Positions 25,379 to 33,886 of a stretch of DNA of 64,000 bases are shown here, piece by piece. How positions within the stretch are numbered: position 1 is the first letter of the stretch; every line of letters begins with the position of its first letter. The translations under genes were made by a program, and so were the position numbers. The notes under the pieces are model-generated. The model was not told the origin of the DNA, did no database searches, and saw only the letters and a list, made by a program, of their open reading frames with translations. The DNA is from Aquipluma nitroreducens (GTDB lineage: Bacteria > Bacteroidota > Bacteroidia > Bacteroidales > Prolixibacteraceae): contig NZ_AP018694.1 in NCBI RefSeq assembly GCF_009689585.1, forward strand, positions 3,239,001 to 3,303,000. Reading direction: 5' to 3'.

Positions 25379-25434
25379 ATGAGAGTAGTAAAAAACCTAA
25401 ATCCGGAATTCCTGTTTTCTTCCGAAGAATATTT

Positions 25435-25442
25435 TATTTTTG
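25435..25442 (+). promoter_or_regulatory. -7 element for the lipoprotein Gfo/Idh/MocA gene
   Basis: TATTTTTG fits TAnnTTTG and lies 35 nt before the ATG at 25478. This gives the gene a possible start of its own, independent of the upstream cluster. Confidence 0.5.
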
Positions 25443-25477
25443 TGGATAATAAATCAGACAACCCTAATAATTAAACC

Positions 25478-26884
25478 ATGTATAAAAACTTAATTCCTGT
25501 GCTGGCAATGGCAACGATTTTATCGGCTTGTGGCGGAGGCGGACAAAAGCCAGCCCAAAAAGAACAAGCAGCAGCTAAATTTACCGGTGCCAAAGGCGAA
25601 GTGAAATTAATGACGCTCGATCCTGGACATTTCCATGCTGCGCTTGTTCAAAAGTCGATGTACGAACAAATCGATCCAACCGTTTATGTTTATGCTCCTG
25701 AAGGTGAAGATGTAGCTCAACATCTGGGACGCATCGAAGCATTTAATAAACGTGCAGAAAATCCAACGGCATGGATCGAGAAAGTATATACAGGGACTGA
25801 TTATCTTGAAAAAATGCTGACCGAAAAGCCGGGCAACGTGATGATGGTTGCCGGAAACAATGCAAAGAAGACCGAGTACATTCAGAAAGCAGTTGAAGCT
25901 GGTATCAATGTTTTTGCTGATAAACCCATGGTAATTACTCCTGAAGCTTTCCCTCTTTTAGAGCAGGCTTTCAAAACGGCTGCTGAAAAGGGAGTTTTGC
26001 TTTACGACATTATGACTGAACGTCATGAAATTACCAACATTGTTCAGCGCGAGTTGGCCAACACACCTGATGTTTTTGGAGGATTGGTAGATGGTACCGT
26101 TGATGAACCCGCTGTTGTTATCGAAAGTGTGCATAATTTCTGTAAAGTAGTTTCTGGCGTTGCGTTGAAACGTCCGGCCTGGTTTTTCGATATTACCCAG
26201 CAGGGCGAAGGAAATGCCGATGTTGCCACACATCTGGTCGATTTGATTCAATGGAGCGCTTTCCCTGAAATCATCCTGAATAAAACCGATGTTCAGATGA
26301 TTTCTGCCAAACGATGGACAACCGATTTTTCTCCGGAGCAATTCGAGAAAGTAACCGGAATGAAAGAATTTCCTGAGTTCCTGAAGAAAGATGTCGCTGA
26401 TGGCAAACTGAAAGTGTATGCCAACGGTGAAATGGAATATAAGTTGAAAGGCAAAGTTGCAAAAGTCACTACTTTGTGGGATTTCGAAGCTCCGGAAGGC
26501 GCAGGAGATTCTCATTATTGCCTGATGCGTGGAAAATTGTGCAACGTGTTGATTAAACAAACCAAAGAAGAGAAATACAAACCAACGGTTTACATTGAAG
26601 CAACTGGCGCAACCGATTTAGCTGCATTCGAATCCGGCCTGAAAAAAGCTGTAGAAGAGACTATTTCAGCCAAATATGCCGGTCTGAAATTAACAAAATT
26701 GGCTGACAAGCGTTGGGTTGTCGAAATTCCTGATTCGTTTAAAGTTGGTCACGAAGCTCATTTCGGTCAGGTAACCGAACAATACCTGCAATACCTGAAA
26801 GATGGGAAATTACCGGAATGGGAAGTTCCAAACATGATCACGAAATACTATACGACTACCGAAGCCTTGAAAATGGCGAAATAA
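25478..26884 (+). CDS. Gfo/Idh/MocA-family oxidoreductase, lipoprotein
   Basis: A 468-residue protein with a lipoprotein signal (ATILSAC, acylated Cys near residue 18) followed by a Gly-rich linker. The oxidoreductase domain shows LMTLDPGHFHAALVQ in place of a classical GxGxxG and the conserved VFADKPMVIT segment (the family EKP lysine). The C-terminal part matches the putative oxidoreductase C-terminal domain seen in Bacteroidota lipoproteins. The missing glycine-rich loop makes NAD(P) binding uncertain. It closes the sugar-catabolic island and is followed by a strong terminator. Confidence 0.87.
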   Translation: MYKNLIPVLAMATILSACGGGGQKPAQKEQAAAKFTGAKGEVKLMTLDPGHFHAALVQKSMYEQIDPTVYVYAPEGEDVAQHLGRIEAFNKRAENPTAWIEKVYTGTDYLEKMLTEKPGNVMMVAGNNAKKTEYIQKAVEAGINVFADKPMVITPEAFPLLEQAFKTAAEKGVLLYDIMTERHEITNIVQRELANTPDVFGGLVDGTVDEPAVVIESVHNFCKVVSGVALKRPAWFFDITQQGEGNADVATHLVDLIQWSAFPEIILNKTDVQMISAKRWTTDFSPEQFEKVTGMKEFPEFLKKDVADGKLKVYANGEMEYKLKGKVAKVTTLWDFEAPEGAGDSHYCLMRGKLCNVLIKQTKEEKYKPTVYIEATGATDLAAFESGLKKAVEETISAKYAGLKLTKLADKRWVVEIPDSFKVGHEAHFGQVTEQYLQYLKDGKLPEWEVPNMITKYYTTTEALKMAK

Positions 26885-26925
26885 GTTACAAGTCAAAAGT
26901 ATAAAGATGGTTCGTTATGAACCGG

Positions 26926-26965
26926 AAAAGGTCAGGATTTTATGAACGTGAATTCCTGACCTTTT
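26926..26965 (+). terminator. Rho-independent-type terminator after the lipoprotein oxidoreductase
   Basis: AAAAGGTCAGGA (26926-26937) pairs with TCCTGACCTTTT (26954-26965), a 12-bp stem followed by TGTTTT, 42 nt after the stop codon. Confidence 0.85.
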
Positions 26966-26970
26966 TGTTT

Positions 26971-27118
26971 TCTCCGTAGGAGATTTATGTCAATAAAATA
27001 CATCTTCCCAATGGAACCAGTTTCCCGTAGGGAATCAACTACCTCTTGTTGATGTCCTGACGGACAAAAAGCTTTCTGGTAATCTGTTTTCTATTGTCTT
27101 TGATGTCCTGACGGACAA
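26971..27118 (+). repeat. Short-hairpin repeat cluster
   Basis: The region holds CTCCGTAGGAG and TCCCGTAGGGA mini-hairpins and two exact 19-nt copies of TTGATGTCCTGACGGACAA (27049-27067 and 27100-27118), each with a TGTCC/GGACA stem. The spacing between copies is 51 bp. Confidence 0.7.
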
Positions 27119-27168
27119 TGCATCTTTGGCCGGAAAACTGTAACTTTAGCTATTCTAAAGCGATCATC

Positions 27169-27699
27169 ATGGAAGCCATTTTAACCCGGGTAAAACTTCT
27201 TCAAGGCGACATCACTAAACTCAACGTTGATGCGATTGTGAATGCAGCCAATTCTTCGCTTATGGGTGGTGGAGGTGTTGATGGCGCCATTCATCGTGCT
27301 GGCGGACCGGTAATTTTAGACGAATGCCGCCAGATTGTTGCCCGTCAAGGCCGTTGCGAAACTGGTTGTGCAGTTATCACTTCGGGAGGAAATCTACCTG
27401 CTAAATTTGTGATTCATACGGTAGGGCCAGTTTGGCACAGAGGAAGCTGTAATGAAGATCAATTACTTGCCAATGCTTACTTAAATTCACTCAGATTGGC
27501 TCTTGAAAATGGCATTGAAACCATTGCTTTTCCTAACATCAGCACTGGTGTATATGGTTTTCCAAAGGAAAGGGCATCGCACATAGCCATTGAATCAGTA
27601 ACTCAGTTTTTGTCCGAAAACGATCAGATCAAACAGGTTTATTTTGTTTGCTTCGACGAGGAAAACTACGGGTTGTATAATTCCTTCCTTAATTACTAG
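27169..27699 (+). CDS. Macrodomain protein, O-acetyl-ADP-ribose deacetylase type
   Basis: Single macrodomain of 176 residues, family known to hydrolyse O-acetyl-ADP-ribose and remove mono-ADP-ribose from proteins. The hallmarks are [30 protein letters not shown] (ADP-ribose loop one with the catalytic Asn and Asp) and [12 protein letters not shown] (phosphate loop). The start at 27169 gives the usual short N-terminus; upstream codons overlap the repeat cluster. It stands alone, with the efflux operon starting 130 bp later. Confidence 0.93.
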   Translation: MEAILTRVKLLQGDITKLNVDAIVNAANSSLMGGGGVDGAIHRAGGPVILDECRQIVARQGRCETGCAVITSGGNLPAKFVIHTVGPVWHRGSCNEDQLLANAYLNSLRLALENGIETIAFPNISTGVYGFPKERASHIAIESVTQFLSENDQIKQVYFVCFDEENYGLYNSFLNY

Positions 27700-27794
27700 T
27701 TTTCGGGCAAAATCGGTCTAACTTAAAATCGTCCAATCCGTCGGTAAAAACCGCCTAAACGTCTATTGCATTTTAGATAGTTATAAAGCCAACG

Positions 27795-27802
27795 TAGTTT
27801 TG
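27795..27802 (+). promoter_or_regulatory. -7 element for the efflux operon
   Basis: TAGTTTTG fits TAnnTTTG and lies 29 nt before the ATG at 27832. A TTG at 27766-27768 is upstream but 26 nt away, longer than the usual spacing. Confidence 0.5.
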
Positions 27803-27831
27803 GTTCAAAATAGTAACAAGCAATAGAAGTC

Positions 27832-29178
27832 ATGAAAACAATTAAATCAATTCGAACAAGTGTACTGATCGCCGGATTCCTGATTCTCATTTCAGGATTT
27901 ACCGGTAGCGCACAGAACAAAATCTGGACACTGGAAGAATGCATCAACTATGCGTTGAGTAAAAACATTCAGATACAGAAGTCAGGTTTGGCAAACGACA
28001 GAAATCAACTTTATTCCGATCAGGCACAGGCCAATCGTTTGCCTTCGGTTAGTGCATCGGTTCGTGAAAACTTTAACTGGTACAAAGGATTCGACTCTAC
28101 AACAGGTACTTACGGAAGCAGTAGTGGCGCTAACAGTACCAACTATTCGCTGAATTCAAGTGTGTCGTTGTTTAACGGACAGAAACTGACCAATAAGATT
28201 AAGCAGGCCGATCTCGATTTACAAAGCGGACATCTTTATTCTGAAACGGTAAAGGAATCGGTTGGTTTGAATATCCTGAATGCTTACCTGCAGGTTTTGT
28301 ATGCTTACGAAAGTGTAAGTAATGCTGAAAAGCAAATTGTTTCGACAACAGAACAGCTAAATTTATCGAAAGAGCGAATGGATTTGGGTGTTATCTCAAT
28401 GTCAGACTATTTGCAAATCAAATCGGAACTAGCTTCTGAGAAGTCAACCTTGGCTTCAGCTCAAAGTCAGTTGTCGATGAGCAAGGTTACACTGATGCAG
28501 TTGATGGAATTGCCGGTTGATTCAAATTTCGATATTAGTTCTCCGGATCTGAATAAATTGCTGATCGAATCAGCTCAGCCTGATGCCCAGGAAATTTACA
28601 ATCTTGCATTGGGCATAAAACCACAAATTAAAAATGCTGAATTGACCAAAGAAGCTGCGATGATTGATGTGGAAATTGCCAAAGCCGATGCGCTGCCAAG
28701 TCTTTCGATGGATGCTGGTTTATCAGCTGGATATTCGAGCCTGACTAAAAATTCGGGTTACACTCAGCAGTTAAAGGATAAAATGAATCCATCGGTTGGG
28801 TTATCGCTTTCAATTCCAATTTTTCAGAAGAAACAGATTAAGACGAATGTTGCGATTGCGAATATCTCGGTATCTGATGCTGAACTCGATGAGATCAATA
28901 CCCGAAATGAACTTCGTAAAAATATTGAGCAGGCTTGTGCTGACATGGTTTCAGCAAAAAGCCAGTATTTAGCCAGCCAGGAACAAAATCAATCGACCCA
29001 GGAATCGTATGATGTGACAACCGAAAAATATAATCAGGGATTGATTAACTCGGTCGATTTCCTCATTCAAAAGACCAACCTGATTACTTCGGAAAGCAAC
29101 TTGTTGCAATCGAAATTCAAGATGATTTTTAGCTATAAAATAGTTGATTTCTACAAAGGTATTCCTTTGACATTGTAA
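27832..29178 (+). CDS. TolC-like outer membrane efflux protein
   Basis: A 448-residue protein with a signal peptide (to about residue 28, SGFTGSAQ) and two outer-membrane-efflux-protein repeats typical of TolC. Features include WTLEECINYALSKNIQIQ at the start, the SLFNGQKL membrane strand, long coiled-coil helices (EQLNLSKERMDLGVISMSDYLQIKSEL) and the second set ending QGLINSVDFLIQKTNL. It is first in an operon with a MacA-type adaptor and a split MacB-type ABC pair, so it is the outer-membrane exit duct of that pump. Confidence 0.94.
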   Translation: MKTIKSIRTSVLIAGFLILISGFTGSAQNKIWTLEECINYALSKNIQIQKSGLANDRNQLYSDQAQANRLPSVSASVRENFNWYKGFDSTTGTYGSSSGANSTNYSLNSSVSLFNGQKLTNKIKQADLDLQSGHLYSETVKESVGLNILNAYLQVLYAYESVSNAEKQIVSTTEQLNLSKERMDLGVISMSDYLQIKSELASEKSTLASAQSQLSMSKVTLMQLMELPVDSNFDISSPDLNKLLIESAQPDAQEIYNLALGIKPQIKNAELTKEAAMIDVEIAKADALPSLSMDAGLSAGYSSLTKNSGYTQQLKDKMNPSVGLSLSIPIFQKKQIKTNVAIANISVSDAELDEINTRNELRKNIEQACADMVSAKSQYLASQEQNQSTQESYDVTTEKYNQGLINSVDFLIQKTNLITSESNLLQSKFKMIFSYKIVDFYKGIPLTL

Positions 29179-29209
29179 CTAAGAATTAAGAACAATAATA
29201 TATATCATC

Positions 29210-30481
29210 ATGAAAAAAAGTATAATATACATCGGATCGGCAGTTATCGTGCTTGCCGCAGGTTTTCTGATTTATAAAACAGTCGGGAAAACCAAGCAGA
29301 GTGTTTCGATTGAAACAGCCAAAGTTGAACGTGGAACCATTAGCAATACAGTTACCGCAACAGGTACACTCGAAGCTGTTAAAACAGTAGAAGTTGGTAC
29401 ACAGGTTTCAGGAGTAATCGAAAAATTATTTGTTGATTACAATTCTCAGGTAAAAAAGGGCCAGCTTTTGGCTCAGTTGGATGAAACACCGCTGATTGCT
29501 CAGCTCGATCAAAGTAAAGCATCGGTGGATCAGGCTGAGGCGCAGGTGAAATACCAGAAAGCAAACTATGAACGATACAAAGCTCTGCTTGCAAAAAAGC
29601 TGATTGCGCAATCCGATTTCGATTTGGCTGAATATAACTACAACAATGCATTGGGTTCGCTAAATAATGCCAAATCGATGTACGATAAAAATAAGATCAA
29701 CCTATCGTATGCCCGCATCTATTCGCCTATTGATGGTACTGTACTTGATCGCGCTGTTGAAGTTGGACAAACAGTGGCTGCAAGCTTTAACACACCAACT
29801 CTTTTTACCATTGCCAACGACCTTACACAGATGCGTGTGGAAGCTAAAGTTGATGAAGCAGACATAGGTCAGCTAGTTGATGGTCAGCATGTTGAGTTTA
29901 CAGTTGATGCTTTTCCGCTCCGGAAATTTAATGGCGAAGTAACTGAGATTAGGCTCCAACCAATTACAACCAACAATGTAGTTACTTATACCGTTGTTAT
30001 TGGAGCTCCTAATCCTGAAAATATTCTGAAACCAGGGATGACAGCAAACGCTAATTTCTTTGTTACCGAAAAGAAGAATATTCTTTTGGTTCCGGCAAAA
30101 GCTACACGGTTTACTCCTGATCCTGAAGCCTTGGCAGCTTATATGCCACCAATGGGTCCGGAAGGAGCAAAGGCAGCTGAGTTTTCTGCACCACCAATGC
30201 CACCAGTGGGCGAAGGTGCAAGCAATGATTCGATCCATACGGTTTGGATAAAAGGAAGCAATGGCGCACTCCATCCGCAAAAAGTTACTGTTGGGGTAAC
30301 CGATGAAATAAATTACGAAGTTGTAAAAGGATTGAATGAAGGAGATGAAGTTGTTACTTCAATAACTACAACTGGGTCAGAAACCAAAAAAGGAAAAACA
30401 TCAACAAGTTTTTTTAGGCCACCTGGAAGTGAAAAGAGAACTGCAACCACAAACACACAACGAGGTGGTCCACCACAATAG
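29210..30481 (+). CDS. MacA-like periplasmic adaptor (membrane fusion protein)
   Basis: A 423-residue adaptor anchored by one N-terminal helix (about residues 5-24). The lipoyl half-motifs are VEVGTQVSGVIEKLFVDYNSQVKKGQLL and ARIYSPIDGTVLDRAVEVGQTV, flanking an alpha-hairpin (about 95-165). Beta-barrel and membrane-proximal domains follow. An unusual Pro/Met-rich insertion (about 310-345) and an RGGPPQ tail are present. It begins 31 nt after the tolC-like gene. Confidence 0.93.
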   Translation: MKKSIIYIGSAVIVLAAGFLIYKTVGKTKQSVSIETAKVERGTISNTVTATGTLEAVKTVEVGTQVSGVIEKLFVDYNSQVKKGQLLAQLDETPLIAQLDQSKASVDQAEAQVKYQKANYERYKALLAKKLIAQSDFDLAEYNYNNALGSLNNAKSMYDKNKINLSYARIYSPIDGTVLDRAVEVGQTVAASFNTPTLFTIANDLTQMRVEAKVDEADIGQLVDGQHVEFTVDAFPLRKFNGEVTEIRLQPITTNNVVTYTVVIGAPNPENILKPGMTANANFFVTEKKNILLVPAKATRFTPDPEALAAYMPPMGPEGAKAAEFSAPPMPPVGEGASNDSIHTVWIKGSNGALHPQKVTVGVTDEINYEVVKGLNEGDEVVTSITTTGSETKKGKTSTSFFRPPGSEKRTATTNTQRGGPPQ

Positions 30482-30560
30482 TCCAGACAAAATAATCGGA
30501 TTAAAGTTGACATTCAAGAGGATAATTAAATCGACATAATTCGGAACTTGCTTTTTTTAA

Positions 30561-30596
30561 CCTCCCCTGGTGGGGGAGGTTTGGAGGGGGGCTTCA
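30561..30596 (+). repeat. C/G-tract intergenic repeat inside the efflux operon
   Basis: CCTCCCC-tggt-GGGGGAGG forms a perfect hairpin, followed by TTTGGAGGGGGGCTTC. The GGGGAGGTTTGGAGGGG string is shared with the 122-bp repeat (18084 and 60446). It lies between the adaptor and ATPase genes. Confidence 0.65.
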
Positions 30597-30610
30597 AAAA
30601 ATATAGACAG

Positions 30611-31357
30611 ATGAAAAAGACAATTATAGAGGTTCGGGACCTAAAGAAAGATTTCCATGTAGGAGATATCACGGTTCATGCCTTAAGAGGAATTAACCTT
30701 GAAATTAAGGAAGGCGAATTTGTAGCCATTATGGGCACAAGCGGTTCAGGAAAGTCGACGATGCTGAATGTTTTAGGGTGTCTTGACAAGCCAACTTCCG
30801 GAAGCTATTTGTTGGATGGGGTAAGCATGGCTGAGCTTTCGCGCAATGAACTGGCAGGCTTGCGGAACATTAAGTTGGGCTTTGTTTTTCAATCGTACAA
30901 TTTGTTGCCGCGAACCACTGCGCTCGAAAACGTCGAACTCCCGTTGTTCTACAATTCGAAAGTAAAGCCTAAAGAACGCAAAGAACGGGCGATTGCAGCT
31001 TTGGAAGCCGTAGGACTTGTCGATCGGATGCATCACATGCCAAACCAAATGTCAGGAGGACAACAGCAGCGTGTGGCCATAGCCCGGTCGCTGGTGAACG
31101 ATCCGGTGGTAATTTTGGCCGACGAAGCTACCGGTAACCTCGACACACGAACTTCATACGAGATCATGGCATTGCTTCAGGATTTAAATTCGAAAGGCAA
31201 AACCATTGTATTTGTGACCCACGAACCCGACATTGCCAAGTTTATGACCCGCGAAGTTGTATTTCGTGATGGGCATATTATTCGTGAAGGTATGGTTACT
31301 GATAGGCACAATGCTGCTGAATTACTAAAAACTCTTCCGGCGGAAGAAGTGGTTTAA
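30611..31357 (+). CDS. MacB-type ABC transporter ATP-binding subunit
   Basis: A 248-residue ATPase of the LolD/MacB class: Walker [11 protein letters not shown]-loop [13 protein letters not shown], signature [15 protein letters not shown], Walker [13 protein letters not shown] and H-loop VFVTHEP. The ATG at 30611 was chosen because the longer frame runs through the G-rich repeat. It works with the separate permease at 31457; in E. coli MacB both parts are one polypeptide with the opposite membrane-domain arrangement. Confidence 0.95.
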   Translation: MKKTIIEVRDLKKDFHVGDITVHALRGINLEIKEGEFVAIMGTSGSGKSTMLNVLGCLDKPTSGSYLLDGVSMAELSRNELAGLRNIKLGFVFQSYNLLPRTTALENVELPLFYNSKVKPKERKERAIAALEAVGLVDRMHHMPNQMSGGQQQRVAIARSLVNDPVVILADEATGNLDTRTSYEIMALLQDLNSKGKTIVFVTHEPDIAKFMTREVVFRDGHIIREGMVTDRHNAAELLKTLPAEEVV

Positions 31358-31361
31358 GGGA

Positions 31362-31433
31362 AAGTTCGGAGTTTAGAATGCCTAAAGTTTGAGTTTTAAA
31401 CTCTAGGCACTCCCAACTTCGAACTCCGAACTT
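31362..31433 (+). repeat. Word-palindrome repeat between ATPase and permease genes
   Basis: AAGTTCGGAGTT (31362-31373) pairs exactly with AACTCCGAACTT (31422-31433). A second stem, TGCCTA/TAGGCA (31379-31384 with 31404-31409), is nested inside and continued by AGTTT/AAACT. The words AACTTC/GAACTCC resemble those at 7809-7840. Confidence 0.75.
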
Positions 31434-31456
31434 ATAATAAATAAACACTTGAAGTC

Positions 31457-32677
31457 ATGAACTATACAAATACAATAAAAATATCGATGAATGCTTTGAA
31501 GCGTAATAAGTTCAGGGCATTCCTGACCATGCTTGGGATCATCATCGGGGTGGCGTCAGTAATTGTGATGCTTGCGATTGGGGAAGGATCGAAACGTAGT
31601 ATTGGGAATCAAATGTCGAGCATGGGAACCAACCTGATTATGGTTATGCCAGCATCGCAACAAAAAGGTGGCGTAGCATTGGGAAACTCGAATGCCCAAA
31701 GTATGACATTGGATGACATCAAGGCAATAGAAAAAGAGTGCCCGGCACTTTCTGCGGTGTCTCCTGAAGTGCGTGCGAGCGGACAAGCTGTTGTGGGTAA
31801 TTCAAACTGGCCAACTTCTATTTACGGAGTCAACAACAAGTATCTCAATATCCGCAAATATTCCATCAAATCGGGACGAGGTTTTACGGATAAGGAGATT
31901 CTGACTTATGCCAAAGTCTGCCTGGTTGGGCAAACCATTATTGAGAAGCTGTTTGAAGGGAAAGCCGATCCGGTTGGACAATCGATCAGGTTTAAAGGTA
32001 TACCGCTTTTGATTATTGGAGTATTGACAGATAAAGGCGAAAACGGCATGGGACAGGATCAGGACGACTTAATTATAGCGCCATACACTACTGTTCAGAA
32101 ACGTATCCTGGCCATCACACATATTCAGGGTATTTATGGTTCGGCCGTAAGCGAGGAAAAAAATAGTGAGGCAATTGCCCAGGTTACCAATTCGCTTCGC
32201 AAAAGCCATAAACTAAAAGATGGTGAAATTGATGATTTTCAGGTGCGGTCGCAGGCTGAATTGGTACAAACATTCTCGTCGGTGATGGATGTATTAACAT
32301 TGCTCTTAGGGGCAATTGCCGGAATCTCGTTGTTGGTTGGAGGTATTGGTATCATGAATATCATGTTTGTGTCGGTTACCGAGCGAACCCGCGAAATTGG
32401 ATTGCGTTTGTCGGTGGGTGGCCGGGCCTATGATATTATGATGCAGTTCCTGATCGAATCGGTTCTTTTGAGCGTATTTGGAGGAATAATCGGGATTGTT
32501 TTTGGGATGTTGGTAACTTATGTGGTTACGTCAGTATTAGGCTGGGGCATGATTATTATGCCGGAAGTACAAGCTTTGGGATTCCTGGTTTGTTCGGCTA
32601 TTGGTATATTCTTCGGCTGGTATCCGGCACGAAAAGCATCAAACCTGAACCCGATTGATGCGTTGAGGTACGAATAA
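31457..32677 (+). CDS. MacB-type ABC transporter permease
   Basis: A 406-residue permease. One N-terminal transmembrane helix (about 20-42, LTMLGIIIGVASVIVMLAIG) leads into a periplasmic MacB core domain (about 45-235). The FtsX-type three-helix domain follows (about 275-400), with the conserved GGIGIMNIMFVSVTERTREIGLR loop and a C-terminal GWYPARKASNLNPIDALR motif. It forms the mechanotransmission pump with the ATPase, MacA-like adaptor and TolC-like duct upstream. The exported substrate (peptide, antibiotic or lipoprotein-like molecule) cannot be told from sequence. Confidence 0.95.
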   Translation: MNYTNTIKISMNALKRNKFRAFLTMLGIIIGVASVIVMLAIGEGSKRSIGNQMSSMGTNLIMVMPASQQKGGVALGNSNAQSMTLDDIKAIEKECPALSAVSPEVRASGQAVVGNSNWPTSIYGVNNKYLNIRKYSIKSGRGFTDKEILTYAKVCLVGQTIIEKLFEGKADPVGQSIRFKGIPLLIIGVLTDKGENGMGQDQDDLIIAPYTTVQKRILAITHIQGIYGSAVSEEKNSEAIAQVTNSLRKSHKLKDGEIDDFQVRSQAELVQTFSSVMDVLTLLLGAIAGISLLVGGIGIMNIMFVSVTERTREIGLRLSVGGRAYDIMMQFLIESVLLSVFGGIIGIVFGMLVTYVVTSVLGWGMIIMPEVQALGFLVCSAIGIFFGWYPARKASNLNPIDALRYE

Positions 32678-32689
32678 TTCTGATCTTTG

Positions 32690-32745
32690 CGATTTTACTA
32701 TTTACGATTGACAATTTGAATACCAGTCAATCGTAAATAGTAAAT
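32690..32745 (+). terminator. Long hairpin ending the efflux operon (word-palindrome type)
   Basis: The left arm 32690-32711 and right arm 32725-32745 pair over 21 bp with one bulged T (words TTTACGATTGAC and GTAAATAGTAAATC). It lies just after the permease stop and before the promoter of the kinase gene. T-runs are weak (CTTTAAATGG), so it may be a repeat rather than a strict intrinsic terminator. Confidence 0.6.
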
Positions 32746-32774
32746 CTTTAAATGGTAAATTATTTTTTGAGTGC

Positions 32775-32782
32775 TAACTTTG
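32775..32782 (+). promoter_or_regulatory. -7 element for the LytS/LytTR pair
   Basis: TAACTTTG fits TAnnTTTG and lies 15 nt before the ATG at 32798. It indicates that the kinase and regulator are transcribed separately from the efflux genes, with a very short leader. Confidence 0.5.
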
Positions 32783-32797
32783 AAAAAAAAGTCATAA

Positions 32798-33886
32798 ATG
32801 GGTAAATTAATATCATTCTCCGATAAATGGATTAGGGTAACGCTTCACACAATCGTATGGATCGTTATAATACTTTTTGCGCTATACTTACATAATTCAT
32901 TCGGAGGTGGTAATATAATGCGTTTATATGGGTTTTATCTGCATACCTTTTCTGCCGCAATCATTTTTTATGTAGGTTATCTTTGGTTGGTCCCTCGTTA
33001 TTTTGTCAATAACAAACAGTTAACCTATTTACTTATTCTTGTTGCTTTTATACTGGTAACCCATTATGTTGCCACTTATATAGAACGGACTTTTTTAACT
33101 GACCCCATTGCTGATGCGAAATTCCGCGAAGCCATGAAAATGCTAAATGGTAAAGATGACGGTCCGAAGAATGGGGATTTGTTTGGCATCCTTAGTCATT
33201 TTATTACGTCATTGTTGCTGTCTGGATTTGCCATTGGCCTTGGTTTAATGGAAAAGTTGAAACAGAACGAAAAAAAGCAGAAGGAACTGGAAAAGGAAAA
33301 GCTGAATTCGGAACTGGCATTCCTGAAAAATCAGGTGAGTCCGCACTTTTTCTTTAATACCCTGAATAACATTTACTCATTGATTGGCATCGACGGGTCT
33401 ACTGCCCAGGATTCGGTATTGAAACTGTCGAAGTTGATGCGATATCTGCTTTATGAATCGGAACATGGCGAAACTCTGATGAGTCACGAAATTGATTTCA
33501 TGAACAATTACATCGACCTGATGAAGTTGAGGCTGAGCCCAAAAGTTGAATTAGTGATCGATTTTCCGGATAATTTTTCTGATTTTACTATTCCTCCGTT
33601 GCTTTTTGTGCCGTTTGTCGAAAATGCATTTAAACATGGAGTTAGTCATCGTGATCGTTCATTTATTCATCTTCGGATGACCATAGAAAACGATCAGATT
33701 AATTTTGTTTCCGAAAATAGCATTGGCAAAAGTAGCCAGACAGGTGATATGCAACACTCCGGAATCGGTCTCGAAAACGTACGAAAACGGCTACATTTGT
33801 TGTTTCCCGACAATCACAAACTAACCATTGAAAGCGACGAGACCATTTTTCGCGTTAATCTTTCAATTAAAAAAGCAAAGGTATGA
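32798..33886 (+). CDS. LytS-type sensor histidine kinase
   Basis: A 362-residue kinase of the PF06580 class: four membrane helices (about 14-32, 47-66, 76-94, 130-150), a coiled-coil linker rich in Lys/Glu (152-172), the phosphoacceptor H183 in QVSPHFFFNTLNNIYSL and the ATP-binding VPFVENAFKHG and SGIGLENVRKRL motifs. Its last codons overlap the regulator by 4 bp. It directly follows the MacAB-TolC operon and is likely to control it. Confidence 0.94.
   Translation: MGKLISFSDKWIRVTLHTIVWIVIILFALYLHNSFGGGNIMRLYGFYLHTFSAAIIFYVGYLWLVPRYFVNNKQLTYLLILVAFILVTHYVATYIERTFLTDPIADAKFREAMKMLNGKDDGPKNGDLFGILSHFITSLLLSGFAIGLGLMEKLKQNEKKQKELEKEKLNSELAFLKNQVSPHFFFNTLNNIYSLIGIDGSTAQDSVLKLSKLMRYLLYESEHGETLMSHEIDFMNNYIDLMKLRLSPKVELVIDFPDNFSDFTIPPLLFVPFVENAFKHGVSHRDRSFIHLRMTIENDQINFVSENSIGKSSQTGDMQHSGIGLENVRKRLHLLFPDNHKLTIESDETIFRVNLSIKKAKV

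Noticed and set aside
27049-27118. CRISPR array
   Set aside because: Only two 19-nt copies with one 32-nt interval and no cas genes; the repeat is also internally palindromic in a mini-hairpin repeat cluster.
30548-30610. N-terminal extension of the ABC ATPase
   Set aside because: It would translate the G-rich repeat at 30561-30596; the family starts at the MKKTIIEV segment (30611).
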